A DNA stretch of 64,000 nt. It comes from Chrysomallon squamiferum (lineage: Eukaryota > Mollusca > Gastropoda > Neomphalida > Peltospiridae). The stretch is from contig CM022679.1 in NCBI GenBank assembly GCA_012295275.1, positions 1,068,775-1,132,774 of the forward strand, given 5' to 3'. Position numbers and translations under genes: made by a program. This document shows positions 18,586 through 37,250 of this stretch, one piece after another (position 1 is the stretch's first letter; each line of letters begins with the position of its first letter). The notes beneath the pieces are model-generated. The model saw only the letters and a list, made by a program, of their open reading frames with translations, searched no databases and was not told the origin of the DNA.

Positions 18586-18633
18586 ACTGGCACAACCCGA
18601 ACCACCTCATTTATTTACTTCAATATTACCAGC

Positions 18634-21487
18634 ATGATTTGTGTTTTCCTTCTGCTTCTTCAGATTTTTCCAGTGGGTAAGAAAGTGTTTCTCTGAAGCA
18701 GACTAAGCTGTAACTTACTGTAGATAGTCTGTGAATGAAAATTATTTATTTAGACGGGTAACGTTGTGAGTGACAAGAAGCTGTTGTGATCCTAACTGAT
18801 CGATATATGAAAAATTTAACAGCTCTGTGACAGCTGAACTGTTAACATACAGAAACCTTTAGTGTATGTGTGTGTGTATATATATGTATGTATGTGTGTG
18901 TATGTATGCACGTTTGATTATAGTGATGATTATTAATTAATTTATTTATTTATCTATTTACTTACTTACTCACTTATTTATATATGTAAGAGAATCGATC
19001 GTTTGAAAGTCGTTCTACAGGAGGCACACCTATAAAGAAAGGTCAGAACCAATGGTTCATACTCCTCACGGCTAAGGTGGTCATTCAGAGATTCGTCTGG
19101 CGTCCTAAATCGTACATGCACTACTACTGTAGCGGGTTCGTGATCAGCGACTACTGGATCCTCACCGCCGCCCGCTGTTTCGAGAACCGGTACGCAGTTC
19201 TAAGTCACACAGTTCAGTTTCGTACGAATATATGCATTTATGTACGTGAAAATATAGGTAATTATGTTATTTCGATGGATGGATAGGTGGATTTATCAAT
19301 GAATATTATGTTGTCTTACGTACGTCCGATAAGGATTTGAATATAAACAATATTCAGGAGTGTAGTGGTAAAGTCGAACATTGTAGTAGCACAAGAAGTA
19401 TCTGTAGTAATAGTGGTGCCAGTAATGGTCATGGTAATAGCACCGGTAGTAGTGGTAGTAGGAATGGTAGTGGTAGTAGTCGCAATACTAGTAGTATTGG
19501 TAGTCGTGGCGGTAGTAGTAGAAAGAGTGGTATTAGATGTAATAGTAGTAATAGTAGACGTACTAGAGTAGCAGCTGGTGGTGGTAATGATGGTAATAGT
19601 AGAAAGAGGATTATTAGTAGCTACAGTAGAAAAACTAGAGCAGTGATTGTTATAATGATGGTGGTGGTTGTGGTGGTAGTTGCTTTGTGGTAGTAACAAT
19701 AGTAGTTTTAATAGTTGTAGTAGAATAATAATACTAGTAATAGCAATGGTTGTGGTAGTGATGGTAGTAGTGATACTTGTAGTACACAAAATTAATATAA
19801 AATTTGTTTCTCCAAGAGCTCAATTAAGATTACCACGATACTGGACAGTAACAGTCGCCACCAACAAACTGCAGGTAAAGAGAAATCAATACTCTATATT
19901 GTGTGTCTGTATCTCTGTGTGTTTACTTATGTATGTACATATATGTATATATGTATAATAATAATAATAATAATGTGTGTGTGTGTATATTTGTATGTTT
20001 TTATGTATGTATATATGCATGTATGTATATATTGTAAATATATTAATGGAGAAACGTAACAGATCTATATATATATGTTTAGAAAATATCAAATGATGTT
20101 TGGCAGTTTGTGCTACAAATATTTATTGATTAAAAGTATAATCCTAAAATCATCACGTATTAACGAAGATGTTGCTGACACCATGTGAAGCTAGCCTGCC
20201 GATGATATGAAAGTAAACGTTGGGGCCGAGTGTTCTGTTCCCGTAACCGATTCCGTGCGGTGCAGACACTAATTTGTCACAACCCAGACATACTTCAAAC
20301 TGTTAGACTGGAGTTTGGAAGTGATTTCGTAAATGAAGCAACCGAACAGGGTTATCTTGTTGACGTGATATCGCACGCAGGCAAGTGATGGGTGTTGCGC
20401 TGTTGTTGATAACATCTCAGAAAACAGTTTGTAGTGTTTCGATGTAAATCAACAGGGCAGATAACTTGGTTTTGTGTCTTTCCTGCTTGTAGCACACCAC
20501 TGGAAGACGCTGGTTTTCGGAAAGACGTGGCATGATGTAACCTTCAATATTCTGTCAAACAGACGTGTTTTTCTGACATGCAAAATATATAAAGATATCG
20601 TCGCAGTAATGTTGGGCAGTCATGTTTCCGTGTATGAAAATGAGATCTGTTTTACCTCCACCGTTAATGCCGGCCCAGACCATGATGCTGTCACAGCCAT
20701 ATCGGACATGCTGAATGACGTAGACTGCATCATTTCGTTCTCTCATCGTCTCCATCCATACATGACGCCTACCATCCGCAAACTGAACACGAAACCTGGA
20801 TTCGTCTGTGAATAATGTCTGATCCCATTGTCTGCGTCGCCAGTGCTGGTGTATTCTGGCCCATCTCAGACATTCTTGAATGAGCCGCGTTGTCAGTGGA
20901 ACAGCTACAACACGGTGACGTGCTTGTAATCCATCAGCATGGAGACGGTTCCGCACAGTTTGAGTTCTAGAGCCTGTGGCTTGGTGCAAAGTGCGGGCTC
21001 AATGTGGAGCACTTGCGAACCTGTGACGTCGAGATGACGTCATTATGTTCCCTTGAAGTAGTTAAACGTGGTCGATCTCGCTGTTGCCCCGTTTGCTGTA
21101 CGCGTTGTCGTAGTTGTGATAAGGTGGTGTCATGAATACGATAGCGCTGTCATGAATAGGAACAGCTACGACAGGGTGACAGCACTGAACGACGTCGTGT
21201 ACGGCGATCCATTATAACAGGATAAATTCTTCCTTTTGTTTTTGGATGATGTTGGTTCAGTGCATCAAAATGTGATTTTAATAATCCGTATTGCACGTGA
21301 TTCTAAGACAGCACGAGCTCACCGCGTTTGCACGTGCAGTACACATAGATAGCAGCGAGCGAAATGACACAAGGTTTTTTTTTTTCATTACCCAGAGCGA
21401 CAGAACATATACAACTAACATATTACCAAGTTGTATCACTTTATTTGAATTTATTTGAAAGCAACTTCCTAAACTTTGATGCTTAAG

Positions 21488-21568
<81 letters not shown>

Positions 21569-24083
21569 ATGTAAGTATGTATGTATGTATGTATTAATGC
21601 ATATATGTATGTATATTTTTATATGTATTTCAAGAACATATTTTTATTTATTTTCATTTCATCATCATAAAGGATGATAACGTAAATAAAGTGTACAGCT
21701 ACTTTGGAAAGAAATCCAATCCCACTACTTGGTACAAGTGGCACATTAAACCCTCAAGAATTATAATTCATCCACAGTTTGATCCAAGTCAGTATTTACA
21801 TTAGCTTTACATTAATTTATATCCACATCTATATTTACATTAAACATCTCTACATTAACTTACATACACATCCACATTTACATAACACATCTCTTCCTTA
21901 GATATAATCTATATGAGAGAAAAATCATTGTAGCTCTGTCTTCTAGTTGTGAAATTATAAATATTTATTTTATGGTATTTAATTTGAATTATACTGTCGT
22001 TTTATTTTTGCTGTTTGAAATCCCAATCATCATCAAAATAAATATTATTTAATACTTTTGTTATTAGCATTCATCCTCATTATTATAATTATTATTATCA
22101 TTATCCCAGTCATTATCAAAATTTTATTATTAATATTTTTATTATTACTATTACTATTATTATTATTACCATTATAATTATTATTACTATTATTATTATT
22201 ATTATTACTATTATTATTATTATTATAATAACTGTCTTTAATATTTATTTATTTATTTATTTATTTATTTGCTCTCTAATGACAAACTGAGATATTTGTG
22301 ATTTTTAACTGTAACGTAGATTTTTCGTTATTGTAGTTATTTAGGTAATATCAATGTCTTTATGATTGTCGTCTGGCTCATATTCCAGGGAAGCATTTAA
22401 ACGACATTGCCCTTATGAAACTTTCCTCTAAGGCACCTTTAGGTACAAATGTCCACATATTAGAGTTACCGAGCAGCGATGACGAGTTCCCTGTTGGTAC
22501 GGTCTGCTCTATCAGTGTCTGGGGATGTACTGAGCAAGGTTCGTTCAATCAAACATTATTATCCTTAATTTATGCAGAATTTTGATGATGTTGAATAAAT
22601 TATATCAAAAATCGACATAAAGATTCAGAGGTACTTTTCTACAAGATGGCTTCAGTTGAATAGAAAACAATTTTTTTTAATACTGTTGTCCAATTAAAGA
22701 TGTTTAAGGTTAGTTATTCTATGAGGGGGAATCAAACGTGATTATAAAAAAAGGCTTTTCATATCTTTAGATATTTTTTAAAGTTTCTTTGTTTAAAACA
22801 AATATTTGTTTAAAACAAATTCCATTTACGTTTTGAACCCATATTTTGTCAGTTCACTAATAACTGTAAATAAATGTTTGTATGGAATCAGATTTATTTC
22901 CAGTATGTAAATATTACTACTGCGTTGTCTCCTTCTATCGACACGAATCGTTTTTCCTCATTTACAACATGTCGGGAATGTAAAGTCAAACTTAGCAAGT
23001 ATCATCGAGACTGTACATACATCATTAACTTTGTTTGTGGTTTCATTCTTATCACAAATTTGTAACATATACTACATGTTACAGCCTTACATAACACTAT
23101 TCTTCAATAAAGATAGGTAACAATCTAAACAAAGAAATCGTCATAGAACAAAATGTACTGAGTAAATGTACACAGGTACAGCAGTGTCTTCACATTTGTT
23201 TGGTTTGTTTTAGTTTTTTTGTTTTTTGTAGGTCGCCTTATATCGACAGCGACACGGACCTTGTCAATGCCAATAGTGCCTAACAAATCCTGCTTTGAAG
23301 TCTATCGTAAGTCAATGGACAAAAAAATATGTGCCGGTCAATCCAACAAAGGGACTGAAGTCTGTTCGGTATGGAAATGAAAACCCATACTTTTTATTAT
23401 AAAAACACTACTATCACATTAATCAGTGTCAGGACTGTTTTATTATTTTAAGGGTGACAGCGGTGGAGCTCTGGTTTGTGTAAAGAACAACACAACTAAA
23501 AACAGTATACTCCTATCATATTAACCACATTTTTTATGTTATTATAAAGATGACACTACAGCTACAACATTAATCAATGTCACTACTTTTAAATTTTTAT
23601 AAATATGACACTACTATCACATTAATCAGTATCACTACTGTTATATTATTGTAAAAATGATAATACTACTATCACATTAATCAGCGTCACTACTTTTATA
23701 TTATTATAAAGATGAAAGTAGGCTACCACATTAATCAGTGTCACTACATTTATATCGTTATAAATATGACAGTACTACAATCACATTAACCAATGTCACT
23801 ACTTTTATATTATTGTAAAACTGATAAAACTGCTATATATTAATCAGTGTCACTACTTTTATATTATTGTAAAACTGATAATACTACTATATATTAATCA
23901 GTGTCAGAAATGTTTTACTATTTTAAGGGTGACAGCGGTGGAGCTCTGGTTTGTGTAAAGAACAACAAAAATATCGCAGCCGGTACATTGTCGCTTGGGA
24001 GCAAACTGTATAAAGGAAAGTATCCGGCTGTATTTACGAAGATCAGCTCCTACCTTTATTGGATCAAAAAATATGCCACATGA
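18634..24083 (+). CDS. Gene 3: serine protease homologue lacking the catalytic His
   Basis: Exons: 18634-18676, 18991-19189, 19817-19874, 21673-21787, 22389-22538, 23232-23368, 23928-24083 (858 nt, 285 residues). The frame is open throughout and all junctions are GT-AG in the family phases. The catalytic His is Arg76 (TAARCF, codon CGC), while Asp144 (LNDIAL) and Ser237 (GDSGG) are kept. Two further family positions are altered: the activation segment reads SRSTGG instead of SRSIGG, and the normal SGWG is SVWG. Position 189 equivalent is Glu. By known S1-family chemistry it should be proteolytically dead: a non-catalytic homologue, or a recent pseudogene with no stop yet. Intron 3 holds a truncated Tc1 transposon. 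A partial extra exon 7 lies 475 bp before the full one. Confidence 0.85.
19380..19790. repeat. GTA-rich trinucleotide tract in intron 2 of gene 3
   Basis: Imperfect GTA/GTG repeats continuing to just before exon 3. Much of it matches intron 2 of gene 4 (about 28990-29310), so the two genes share a recent ancestor. Confidence 0.8.
20590..21212 (-). pseudogene. Truncated Tc1/mariner transposase in intron 3 of gene 3
   Basis: Minus-strand reading with Tc1-family motifs: [31 protein letters not shown] (first catalytic Asp), [39 protein letters not shown]. The longest open piece is 20555-20989; the start aligned with the other copy is near 21212. The region for the second Asp and the Glu is missing: at about 20590 the sequence jumps into intron 3 sequence that in gene 4 lies some 600 bp beyond the element. 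The deletion removed the 3' end of the element plus flank. A 15-bp deletion lies near 21078. Confidence 0.88.
21498..21600. repeat. (GT)n / GTAT tract at the Tc1 right flank (gene 3)
   Basis: About 60 bases of GT followed by GTAT repeats, just after a short TA run that abuts the transposon remnant. In gene 4 the same site is a roughly 100-bp TA run. Confidence 0.85.
22070..22265. repeat. TTA/TTTA-rich tract in intron 4 of gene 3
   Basis: Imperfect (TTA)n ending in (TTTA)n before exon 5. Homologous tracts occur before exon 5 in genes 4-7. Confidence 0.8.
23453..23524 (+). pseudogene. Truncated extra exon 7 in gene 3
   Basis: After a normal acceptor (TTTTAAG) the sequence encodes [13 protein letters not shown], matching the true exon 7, then diverges into intron 6 repeat near 23497. 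The frame continues for about ten codons to TAA at 23522-23524. If spliced, it would give a protein with the Ser motif but no C-terminal barrel strands. Most likely debris of a partial exon duplication. Confidence 0.8.
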
Positions 24084-24160
24084 TACTGCTACATTTCAGC
24101 GAAAGTTTTGATCAAAACAACAAAAAATGAAATATCACTGAAACTTTATTGTTTTTCTGC

Positions 24161-24166
24161 AATAAA
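24161..24166 (+). terminator. Poly(A) signal of gene 3
   Basis: AATAAA 78 bases after the stop codon, in the shared context CTGCAATAAATATTTTG. Confidence 0.65.
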
Positions 24167-24189
24167 TATTTTGAAATGTGTTTTGAGAT

Positions 24190-24480
24190 AAATTAACTGT
24201 ATTACACACACAGACACACACACAGACACACACACACACACACACACTCAGTCTGAATGACTCCATACATTGTTGTCTGATATTTTTGCTATATGGTATC
24301 ATTATAGAAGAATGATAATGCTCGTACATCTTTAAATAGGTTTGTCAGAAAAATTAAACAGAAAGAACGAAAAAGCAGTTAGTCTGACTTGATTCTTTTT
24401 CGTATAACTGGAAAAACACAATTAAAACGGTACCGAGATGTTTGTTATTGATCAGTTACTGGAAAAGTTACACATTTTAA

Positions 24481-24528
<48 letters not shown>

Positions 24529-24928
24529 AATAAATAAATAAATTAATTAATTAAATAAATGTATTAATTTTGAAACACTTAAAGACAGACATACAGGTAG
24601 AGAGTAAACAATATGAATAAATAAAAACATTATTTAAAACCTACATCAGCCGCATTTTAGTATTAATCTGCAAACGTACATTACATATCTTCAGTAGCAG
24701 TTGTAACGAACGCGAGGTGCGCTCGCTACCTTTTTTTTTGGAAATGACGAATTCCCAAACTCAGAATGTTACGCAAATTTACCAAATGTATAAAAGAAGA
24801 ATCAAATAAAATATCAAATTACTTACATTTCTTATAAAGACGTAACAGAAAATCCGAAAATAAAAGGAACCAGAGAAATAGGTAAAAAAAAAAAAAAAAA
24901 TCTATCGACATTATTATCGTAATCATCA

Positions 24929-25011
<83 letters not shown>

Positions 25012-25340
25012 TTATTTTTATTATTATTATCATTATTATTATTATTTATATTATTAGTAAACTGAAAATGAATCTCTAGTTACTTGTTTGAAGTCTGTAT
25101 ATGCTACAGGAAATTATTATATATAATCCTTAAACTTTTCTGACATTATGTCTTATCTGTGATTCATCCAGAATTATGTGTACTCTCTGAAAATTTCATA
25201 TGTTTATATATCAGCTGAAATTTAGTCCTTTATTTTATACATACTCCCTGAACATTTTTCATCTGTTGCTGTATCCTTCTAATAAAGTTCACATGATATA
25301 AAATTATGTGTAATCTTTGATTCATCTGGAGTTATATGTA
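24190..25340. other. Intergenic spacer after gene 3
   Basis: Contains (CA)n near 24205-24247, (AAT)n/(AAAT)n at about 24480-24550 and a long (TTA)n tract at about 24930-25050. The rest is shared spacer sequence (for example CACTTAAAGACAGACATACA near 24567). No gene is seen. Confidence 0.6.
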
Positions 25341-26125
25341 ATCTCTGACATAATTTAGTTTGATTTATTACCAAGACACATACTAATAATAATAATGTAC
25401 GTGCGAATGTATGCATTTATGTAAATGAAAATATAAGTAAGTAAGTATGTACGTATGTTTGTACCATGTATATCCAAATGGATGGATGGATGGATGGATT
25501 TAACAGTGAATATTCTGCTGTCATCAGTACGTCTGATAAGGTTTCGCATGCAAACAGTATTTAGTAAAGTCGAAAATAGCAGTACCAGTAGTAGTGCGTA
25601 TAGTAATAGTGGTAGCAGTAATAGCGGTAGTACTAATACTAATAGTATATTATTGTGTGTCTGTCTGTGTGTTTATTTATGTATGGACACACATGTATAT
25701 TTATTTTTATTTTTATATGGAATTTTGGATTTTGAATATTCTCTGTCTTATGTACGTCTGATTAAACTGCACACAGACAATATCTGGGAACGCACTGGAG
25801 GACAAAGTCCAATCAGAAACCCTGTCAGATGCAACTGATGAAACTCGTACTCCGAAGACGGACGATGTTACCGTTTGGCCATCAAGACGACCTTAAAAGA
25901 AAAGTTGCTCAATAACTGAAGGGTAATCATCGCTTCCCATGAAGCACGCCGTTGTTTTTGTATTTCGTCTTTTTTCTTTGCATTTGTTCTTTTTGAGGGA
26001 AACCTCCCACTGGCAAGTGTGTAGTTTAGGATATGAGTACTGTGTGTCTTATGTACGTCTGAATAGACCCTGCTCACAAACAATGTTCGGGCAGGATACA
26101 ACATATATAAAACATACTTCAAAAT
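25340..26125 (+). pseudogene. Paralogue remnant: intron 2 and intron 3 pieces without exons
   Basis: Bases 25340-25640 match intron 2 of the protease genes (TTTGATTTATTACCAAGACA start, (GGAT)n, AAAGTCGAAAATAGC, GTA repeats). The sequence then passes straight to the start of intron 3 (TATTGTGTGTCTGTCTGTGT, about 25650) with exon 3 missing. This is the left part of the cassette repeated at 44.6 and 56.3 kb. Confidence 0.75.
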
Positions 26126-26225
26126 ATTTATTATAACGAAAGAACAAAGATTTCGCGATATTTATTTTCTTTCATTTAAATTAAAATTTCTCTGAAATGA
26201 AGCAGTATCAGATGAGGAAATTACA

Positions 26226-26373
26226 TCATCTGACAAACCTTCTGATAAAAGCAGTGTAGCCGCTTTCAGTTATAAACACAACCGGCAACTCCCCTGAATA
26301 CTTCAGACGACAACGTGTCGGCTACGACATATTTCTTCCTCTTTCTACAAACCAGAGCTCCACCGCCGTCACC
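26226..26373 (-). pseudogene. Inverted exon 7 remnant, copy 1
   Basis: On the minus strand, TTTTAAG then GDGGGALVCRKRKKYVVA, followed by a frameshift and stop. It is 148 bp against 159 in gene 5. The active-site Ser is Gly, as in gene 5, so it derives from the gene 5 lineage. Copies at 47230-47377 and 58383-58530 have the same length. Confidence 0.88.
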
Positions 26374-26384
26374 CTTAAAATAAT

Positions 26385-26830
26385 AAAACAGTTCTGACCC
26401 TGATTAACTTCTAGTAGCATTATCTTTTTTATAATAATATAACAGTAGTGACTCTGATTAATTTCTAGTAGCATTATCTTTTTTATAATAATATAACAGT
26501 AGTGACTCTGATTAATTTCTAGTAGCATTATCTTTTTTATAATAATATAACGGTAGCATTATCTTTTTTATAATAATATAACAGTAGTGACTCTGATTAA
26601 TTTCTAGTAGCATTATCTTTTTTATAATAATATAACGGTAGTGACACTGATTGATGTGATAGTAGTATTATCATATTTATAGTAATGTAACAGTAGTGAC
26701 AATAATTGACGTGGTAGCAGTACTGTGATCTTTATAATTATATAACAGTAGTGACACTGCTTAATGTGATAGCAGTACTGTGATCTTTATAATTATATAA
26801 TATAATAATATAACAGTAGTGAGCCTGGTT
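26385..26830 (-). repeat. Inverted intron 6 repeat array, copy 1
   Basis: Tandem units of about 55-60 bp (ATTAATTTCTAGTAGCATTA, then TCTTTTTTATAATAATATAA) which, read on the minus strand, are the intron 6 repeat upstream of exon 7. Orientation and order agree with the inverted exon 7 next to it. Confidence 0.85.
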
Positions 26831-26976
26831 TATGTGGTAACTGTACTATAATTTGATTCCAGTGATATACTAGAAAATCTAAACAATTTCATAGAAAATC
26901 TACAAAATAATTATGAAATTCACATATTGTATATATTCCCTGTCTATCTATCTGTCTGTCTGACTGAATATATAAA

Positions 26977-27027
26977 TATGTGTGTGTGTGTGTGTGTGTG
27001 GGTGTGTGTGTGTGTGTGGGTGTGTGG

Positions 27028-27058
<31 letters not shown>

Positions 27059-27130
27059 TGTGGGTGTGTGTGTGGGTGTGTGTGTGTGTGGGTGTGGGTG
27101 TGTGGGGGTGTGTGTGTGTATGTGTGTGTG
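26977..27130. repeat. (GT)n with GGGT interruptions
   Basis: About 155 bases of GT repeat broken by regularly placed extra Gs. It lies in the upstream module of the degenerate exon 1 at 27292. Confidence 0.9.
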
Positions 27131-27291
27131 GGCATTGTACGTATTTGTTTCTGTTTTTCCTAAACATAAGCCGCATACAGATATAGACGTCATCTCTAAA
27201 CACACCTACATACACTCTTAGTTAAATAACAGATGACTACAGAGCTGGCACAAACCGTACAACGTCACTTGTTTAGTTCAATATCATCAGA

Positions 27292-27333
27292 ATGATTCGT
27301 TTTTTCTTCTGATTCTTCAGATATTTTCAGTGG
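27292..27333 (+). pseudogene. Degenerate exon 1 (signal peptide) remnant
   Basis: The conserved promoter block is present but its TATA position reads TACAGAG (27238-27244). The exon starts MIRFFF then hits TGA at 27310, and it is 42 nt rather than 43 or 46. The donor GGTAAGAAAGTG is intact. No exon 2 follows before the next upstream region and gene 4. Confidence 0.8.
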
Positions 27334-27344
27334 GTAAGAAAGTG

Positions 27345-27915
27345 TTTCTTCGTATTAATTTTGGATCATTTAGTGACAGACATACAGGTAGAAAGTATAC
27401 AACATGAATAAACTAAAAATTATTTTAAATTTACAAAAGCGCTCGCTACCAACTTTTTTTCGGAAATGGCGAATTCCCCAAAATTTTTAATATATTTAAA
27501 ACCAGTATCAATTCAAAAATCAGTTTACTTAAATTTCCATCATCACTTCACACACTGAAATAATTTGTTTGTAACGATAATGAGGCTGTTTAAGGATATT
27601 ACGATGTCATTTTACTGAAACTTAGAATATATTTACCTAACTAATTTTATTTTGTTTTCTTTTATCCGATGCTAGCACTACAAGCATTAGTCACTTAGTC
27701 ACAACTATAAGAACATTTGTTTTCATGAATTCTAGTGTTTGCTTCTTGACTGACGATAGTTCAAAGAAGTAGATATATATATATATATATATCAAGACAA
27801 TGGCGGAATTTGATATCAGAGATTATCTACTAAGTCAAACAATTGCACAGAAAATTTACAAACTAAGTATTAAACGTTCACGTATTGTGTATAATATTCC
27901 TTATCATATTCCCTG

Positions 27916-27918
<3 letters not shown>
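27345..27918. other. Spacer and upstream module of gene 4
   Basis: Shared spacer sequence including AAGACAATGGCGGAATTTGA near 27793, the module also seen upstream of genes 2 and 5. No independent gene. Confidence 0.55.
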
Positions 27919-27994
<76 letters not shown>

Positions 27995-28030
27995 ACACAC
28001 ACACACACACACACGCACGCACACACACAA
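27919..28030. repeat. (CT)n(CA)n tract upstream of gene 4
   Basis: About 70 bases of CT then about 40 of CA-type repeat, ending roughly 100 bases before the TATA-like element of gene 4. Confidence 0.93.
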
Positions 28031-28126
28031 CACACATATACATATACACAATCCGCTGCACACAGAGACATATGCACGTCACCTGTAGACACACCTACAA
28101 ACGTTATTTGTTACCTAACAGGTGAC

Positions 28127-28133
28127 TACAAAA
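28127..28133 (+). promoter_or_regulatory. TATA-like element of gene 4 (TACAAAA)
   Basis: The conserved promoter block (CCTAACAGGTGACTACAAAA) has C at the third TATA position, compared with TATAAAA in genes 1, 3, 6 and 7. The same C occurs in gene 5 (37255). Its strength is unknown. Confidence 0.5.
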
Positions 28134-28181
28134 TCTGGCACAATCCGTACCACGTCACTTGTTTACTTCATTATTGTCAGC

Positions 28182-34791
<6,610 letters not shown>

Positions 34792-34873
34792 TAGAATTCA
34801 TCGAACGTTTTTGATCTAAACCAAAACAAAAAAAAAAAAATTAAATATCACTGAAACTTTATTTTTTCTTTGT

Positions 34874-34879
34874 AATAAA
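34874..34879 (+). terminator. Poly(A) signal of gene 4
   Basis: AATAAA 83 bases after the stop codon, in the shared context TTTGTAATAAATAATTTG. Confidence 0.65.
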
Positions 34880-34914
34880 TAATTTGAAATGTGTTTTGAG
34901 ATAAATTACCTGGA

Positions 34915-34932
34915 TTACACACACACACCCAA

Positions 34933-34976
<44 letters not shown>

Positions 34977-35025
34977 ACAGACACACTCATACACACAAAA
35001 CACACACACACACACACCCACCCAA

Positions 35026-35063
<38 letters not shown>

Positions 35064-35070
35064 ACAGTCA
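34915..35070. repeat. (CA)n tract after gene 4
   Basis: About 155 bases of CA-type repeat with CCAATCACAC and AACACACACAG interruptions repeated twice, so the tract itself contains an internal duplication. Confidence 0.9.
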
Positions 35071-35079
35071 GTCTGAATA

Positions 35080-35937
35080 ACTTCAAACATTGTTGTCTGA
35101 TATTTTTGCTATATGGTATAATTATAGAAGAATGATAATGCTCGTACATCTTTAAATAGGTTTGTCAGAAAAAACTAAACAGAAAGAACGAATTAAAACG
35201 GTACCAAGATGTTTTTTATTGATCAGTTACTGGAAAAGTTACACATTTTTATTTTATTATAATATTAAGAAAAATAAGAAGAATAATAAGAATAATCTGT
35301 TGACATGCTTTGCTGCAAACTGGCAGTTAAAGTGATCATAACTTTCTAAGAATTAAAACAGTAATGAAAATAATCGAAAATCAGCTGGGATGAATGCAAT
35401 GAAATGTGTCAGACTGTGTTATTTTCCCACAAGCTAAAAAACGGTTTGCGCTCGGTAGTTTGATCATATTATTAAATCACTGAAATGATTTTATTCTGGA
35501 AAACTTAAAAAACGAACGAACAGCAACACTCGAGAACTCGGATAACAAGTGACAGCAAATTTGACGTCCTTGCTGGAAAGCACCTTAACTAAATTAATGT
35601 CATCTTCTGGAAAATGCTACTCAGATGAAATCAAAACTAGTATGAGAGTGTCCACTTTGTGAAACTTCGGACAATTAGTGCAGAGCAAAGACAGTCACTG
35701 AGGCACAAACCATGAACACTCGATCACAGCGTTTTGCAGACAAAATTACTGAAAACTAGGGCCTCGTTCTGACATACCTGCTGTGGTGTCGTATTTCGTT
35801 ATTAATTAAGACCGGATAGGAGAAGGGAACAACACAACGAAAGAAAAAACCCATATAATTTGGAAATATGCTGAATATATGTAGATAACATCGCATTAAT
35901 AAAAGAATACTTTAAAGACAGTTTCATTAAAAAATGA

Positions 35938-35990
<53 letters not shown>

Positions 35991-36395
35991 GTAATATAAT
36001 AATAAATAAATAAATAAAATAAAATAAAATAAAATAAGTCGAATAACATCGTGTACATCATTTCCGTAACTTTTCACTAACATTAACAGTTTAAAATCAA
36101 TACAATTTTATTGTTTCTTCGTATTAATTTTGAAACATTTAAAGACAGACACACAGGTAGAAAGTATACAACATGAAGAAATTAAAAATTATTTAAAATG
36201 TACATGCCGTATCTTCATAAGCATTGCTAACAAACGCAAACTGCGTTTGCTACCAGTCTTTTTTTGGAAATGACGAATTCCCAAACTCTAAATGTTACGC
36301 AAATTAGCCATAAGTTTAAAACCGTAATCAAATCAAACATCAATTTAGTGAATTTTCTTATATAAAAATAAATAAAAATCCGAAAATAAGCTGTA
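35080..36395. other. Intergenic spacer between genes 4 and 5
   Basis: Shared spacer modules (35310-35480; 35760-35830, also seen at 53300-53370 and 63940-64000) and an (AAT)n run at about 35939-35990. No gene. Confidence 0.6.
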
Positions 36396-36740
36396 TAAAC
36401 TTTCACTCACTCTGTGCTGTACAAGTTATCGCTTACTCTGACTGTGCTGTACAAGCTTTCACTCACTCTGACTGTGCTGTACAAGCTTTCACTCACTCTG
36501 ACTGTGCTGTACAAGCTTTCACTCACTCTGACTGTGCTGTACAAGCTTTCACTCACTCTGACTGTGCTGTACAAGCTTTCACTCACTCTGACTGTGCTGG
36601 ACAAGCTTTCACTCACTCTGACTGTGCTGTACAAGCTTTCACTTACTCTGACTGTGCTGTACAAACTTTCACTCACTCTGACTGTGCTGTACAAGGTTTC
36701 TCTCACTCTTTGCTGTAAAAGCGTTCATTCATTCTAGCTA
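36396..36740. repeat. 30-bp minisatellite upstream of gene 5
   Basis: About ten tandem copies of a 30-bp unit, TGTACAAGCTTTCACTCACT followed by CTGACTGTGC. It is the counterpart of the 26-bp array upstream of gene 1. Confidence 0.93.
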
Positions 36741-37250
36741 TGCTGAAGCAGAACATTGTTAAACGAGTCGTTTAAGGCTGCTATGATATCATTTCACTCT
36801 TCCATGCAAAAATAACAAGACTAGTTTTACATTATTAATGTTTTCCTTAATATATGTCTCGATATGAACATTTATTTTTCGAAGTGATATCAACAAAGAA
36901 TTATCACTAACTAAAATTTTTGTTTTGTTTTATTTATTTTTTTCTATTTTAAGACACTGTCAATTCAGAGAAGTAGATTTAATTATCAAGACAATGGCAG
37001 AATTTGCTTACAGTAATGCACTAATAGGCCTAACAGTTTCAGAGAAAATGTACAAATTAAGTATCAAAATATCGCATATTGTGTTTATTCCCAGTCTTTC
37101 TATCTTCTATCTGTCTGTATAAATATGTATGTGTGGCTGTATTTTTTATATACTATGTATTATTACATCTATATATACATACGCCGCATACAGATAAATA
37201 TAGACGTCAGCTGCACACACACCTACAAATACCCTTTGTTACATAACAGT
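36741..37250. other. Upstream region of gene 5
   Basis: Conserved upstream module including GACAATGGCAGAATTTGCTT (about 36991) and the shared block near 36840-36900. No exon. Confidence 0.55.

Noticed and set aside
20474-20815. Plus-strand ORF of 113 codons (and its twin at 30928-31206)
   Set aside because: It is the antisense shadow of the Tc1 transposase relic; the minus strand carries the family motifs.
26326-26528. Minus-strand ORF with repeated LLEINQSHYCYIIIKK
   Set aside because: It is inverted intron 6 repeat running into the inverted exon 7 in the wrong frame. The same occurs at 47326-47586 and 58479-58685.
36925-37122. Possible extra 5' exon starting at the ATG in GACAATGGCAGAATTTGC, near 36994
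   Set aside because: The module is conserved upstream of genes 2, 4 and 5, but the reading frame is not: stops and indels differ among copies, and the signal-peptide exon downstream has its own TATA box.
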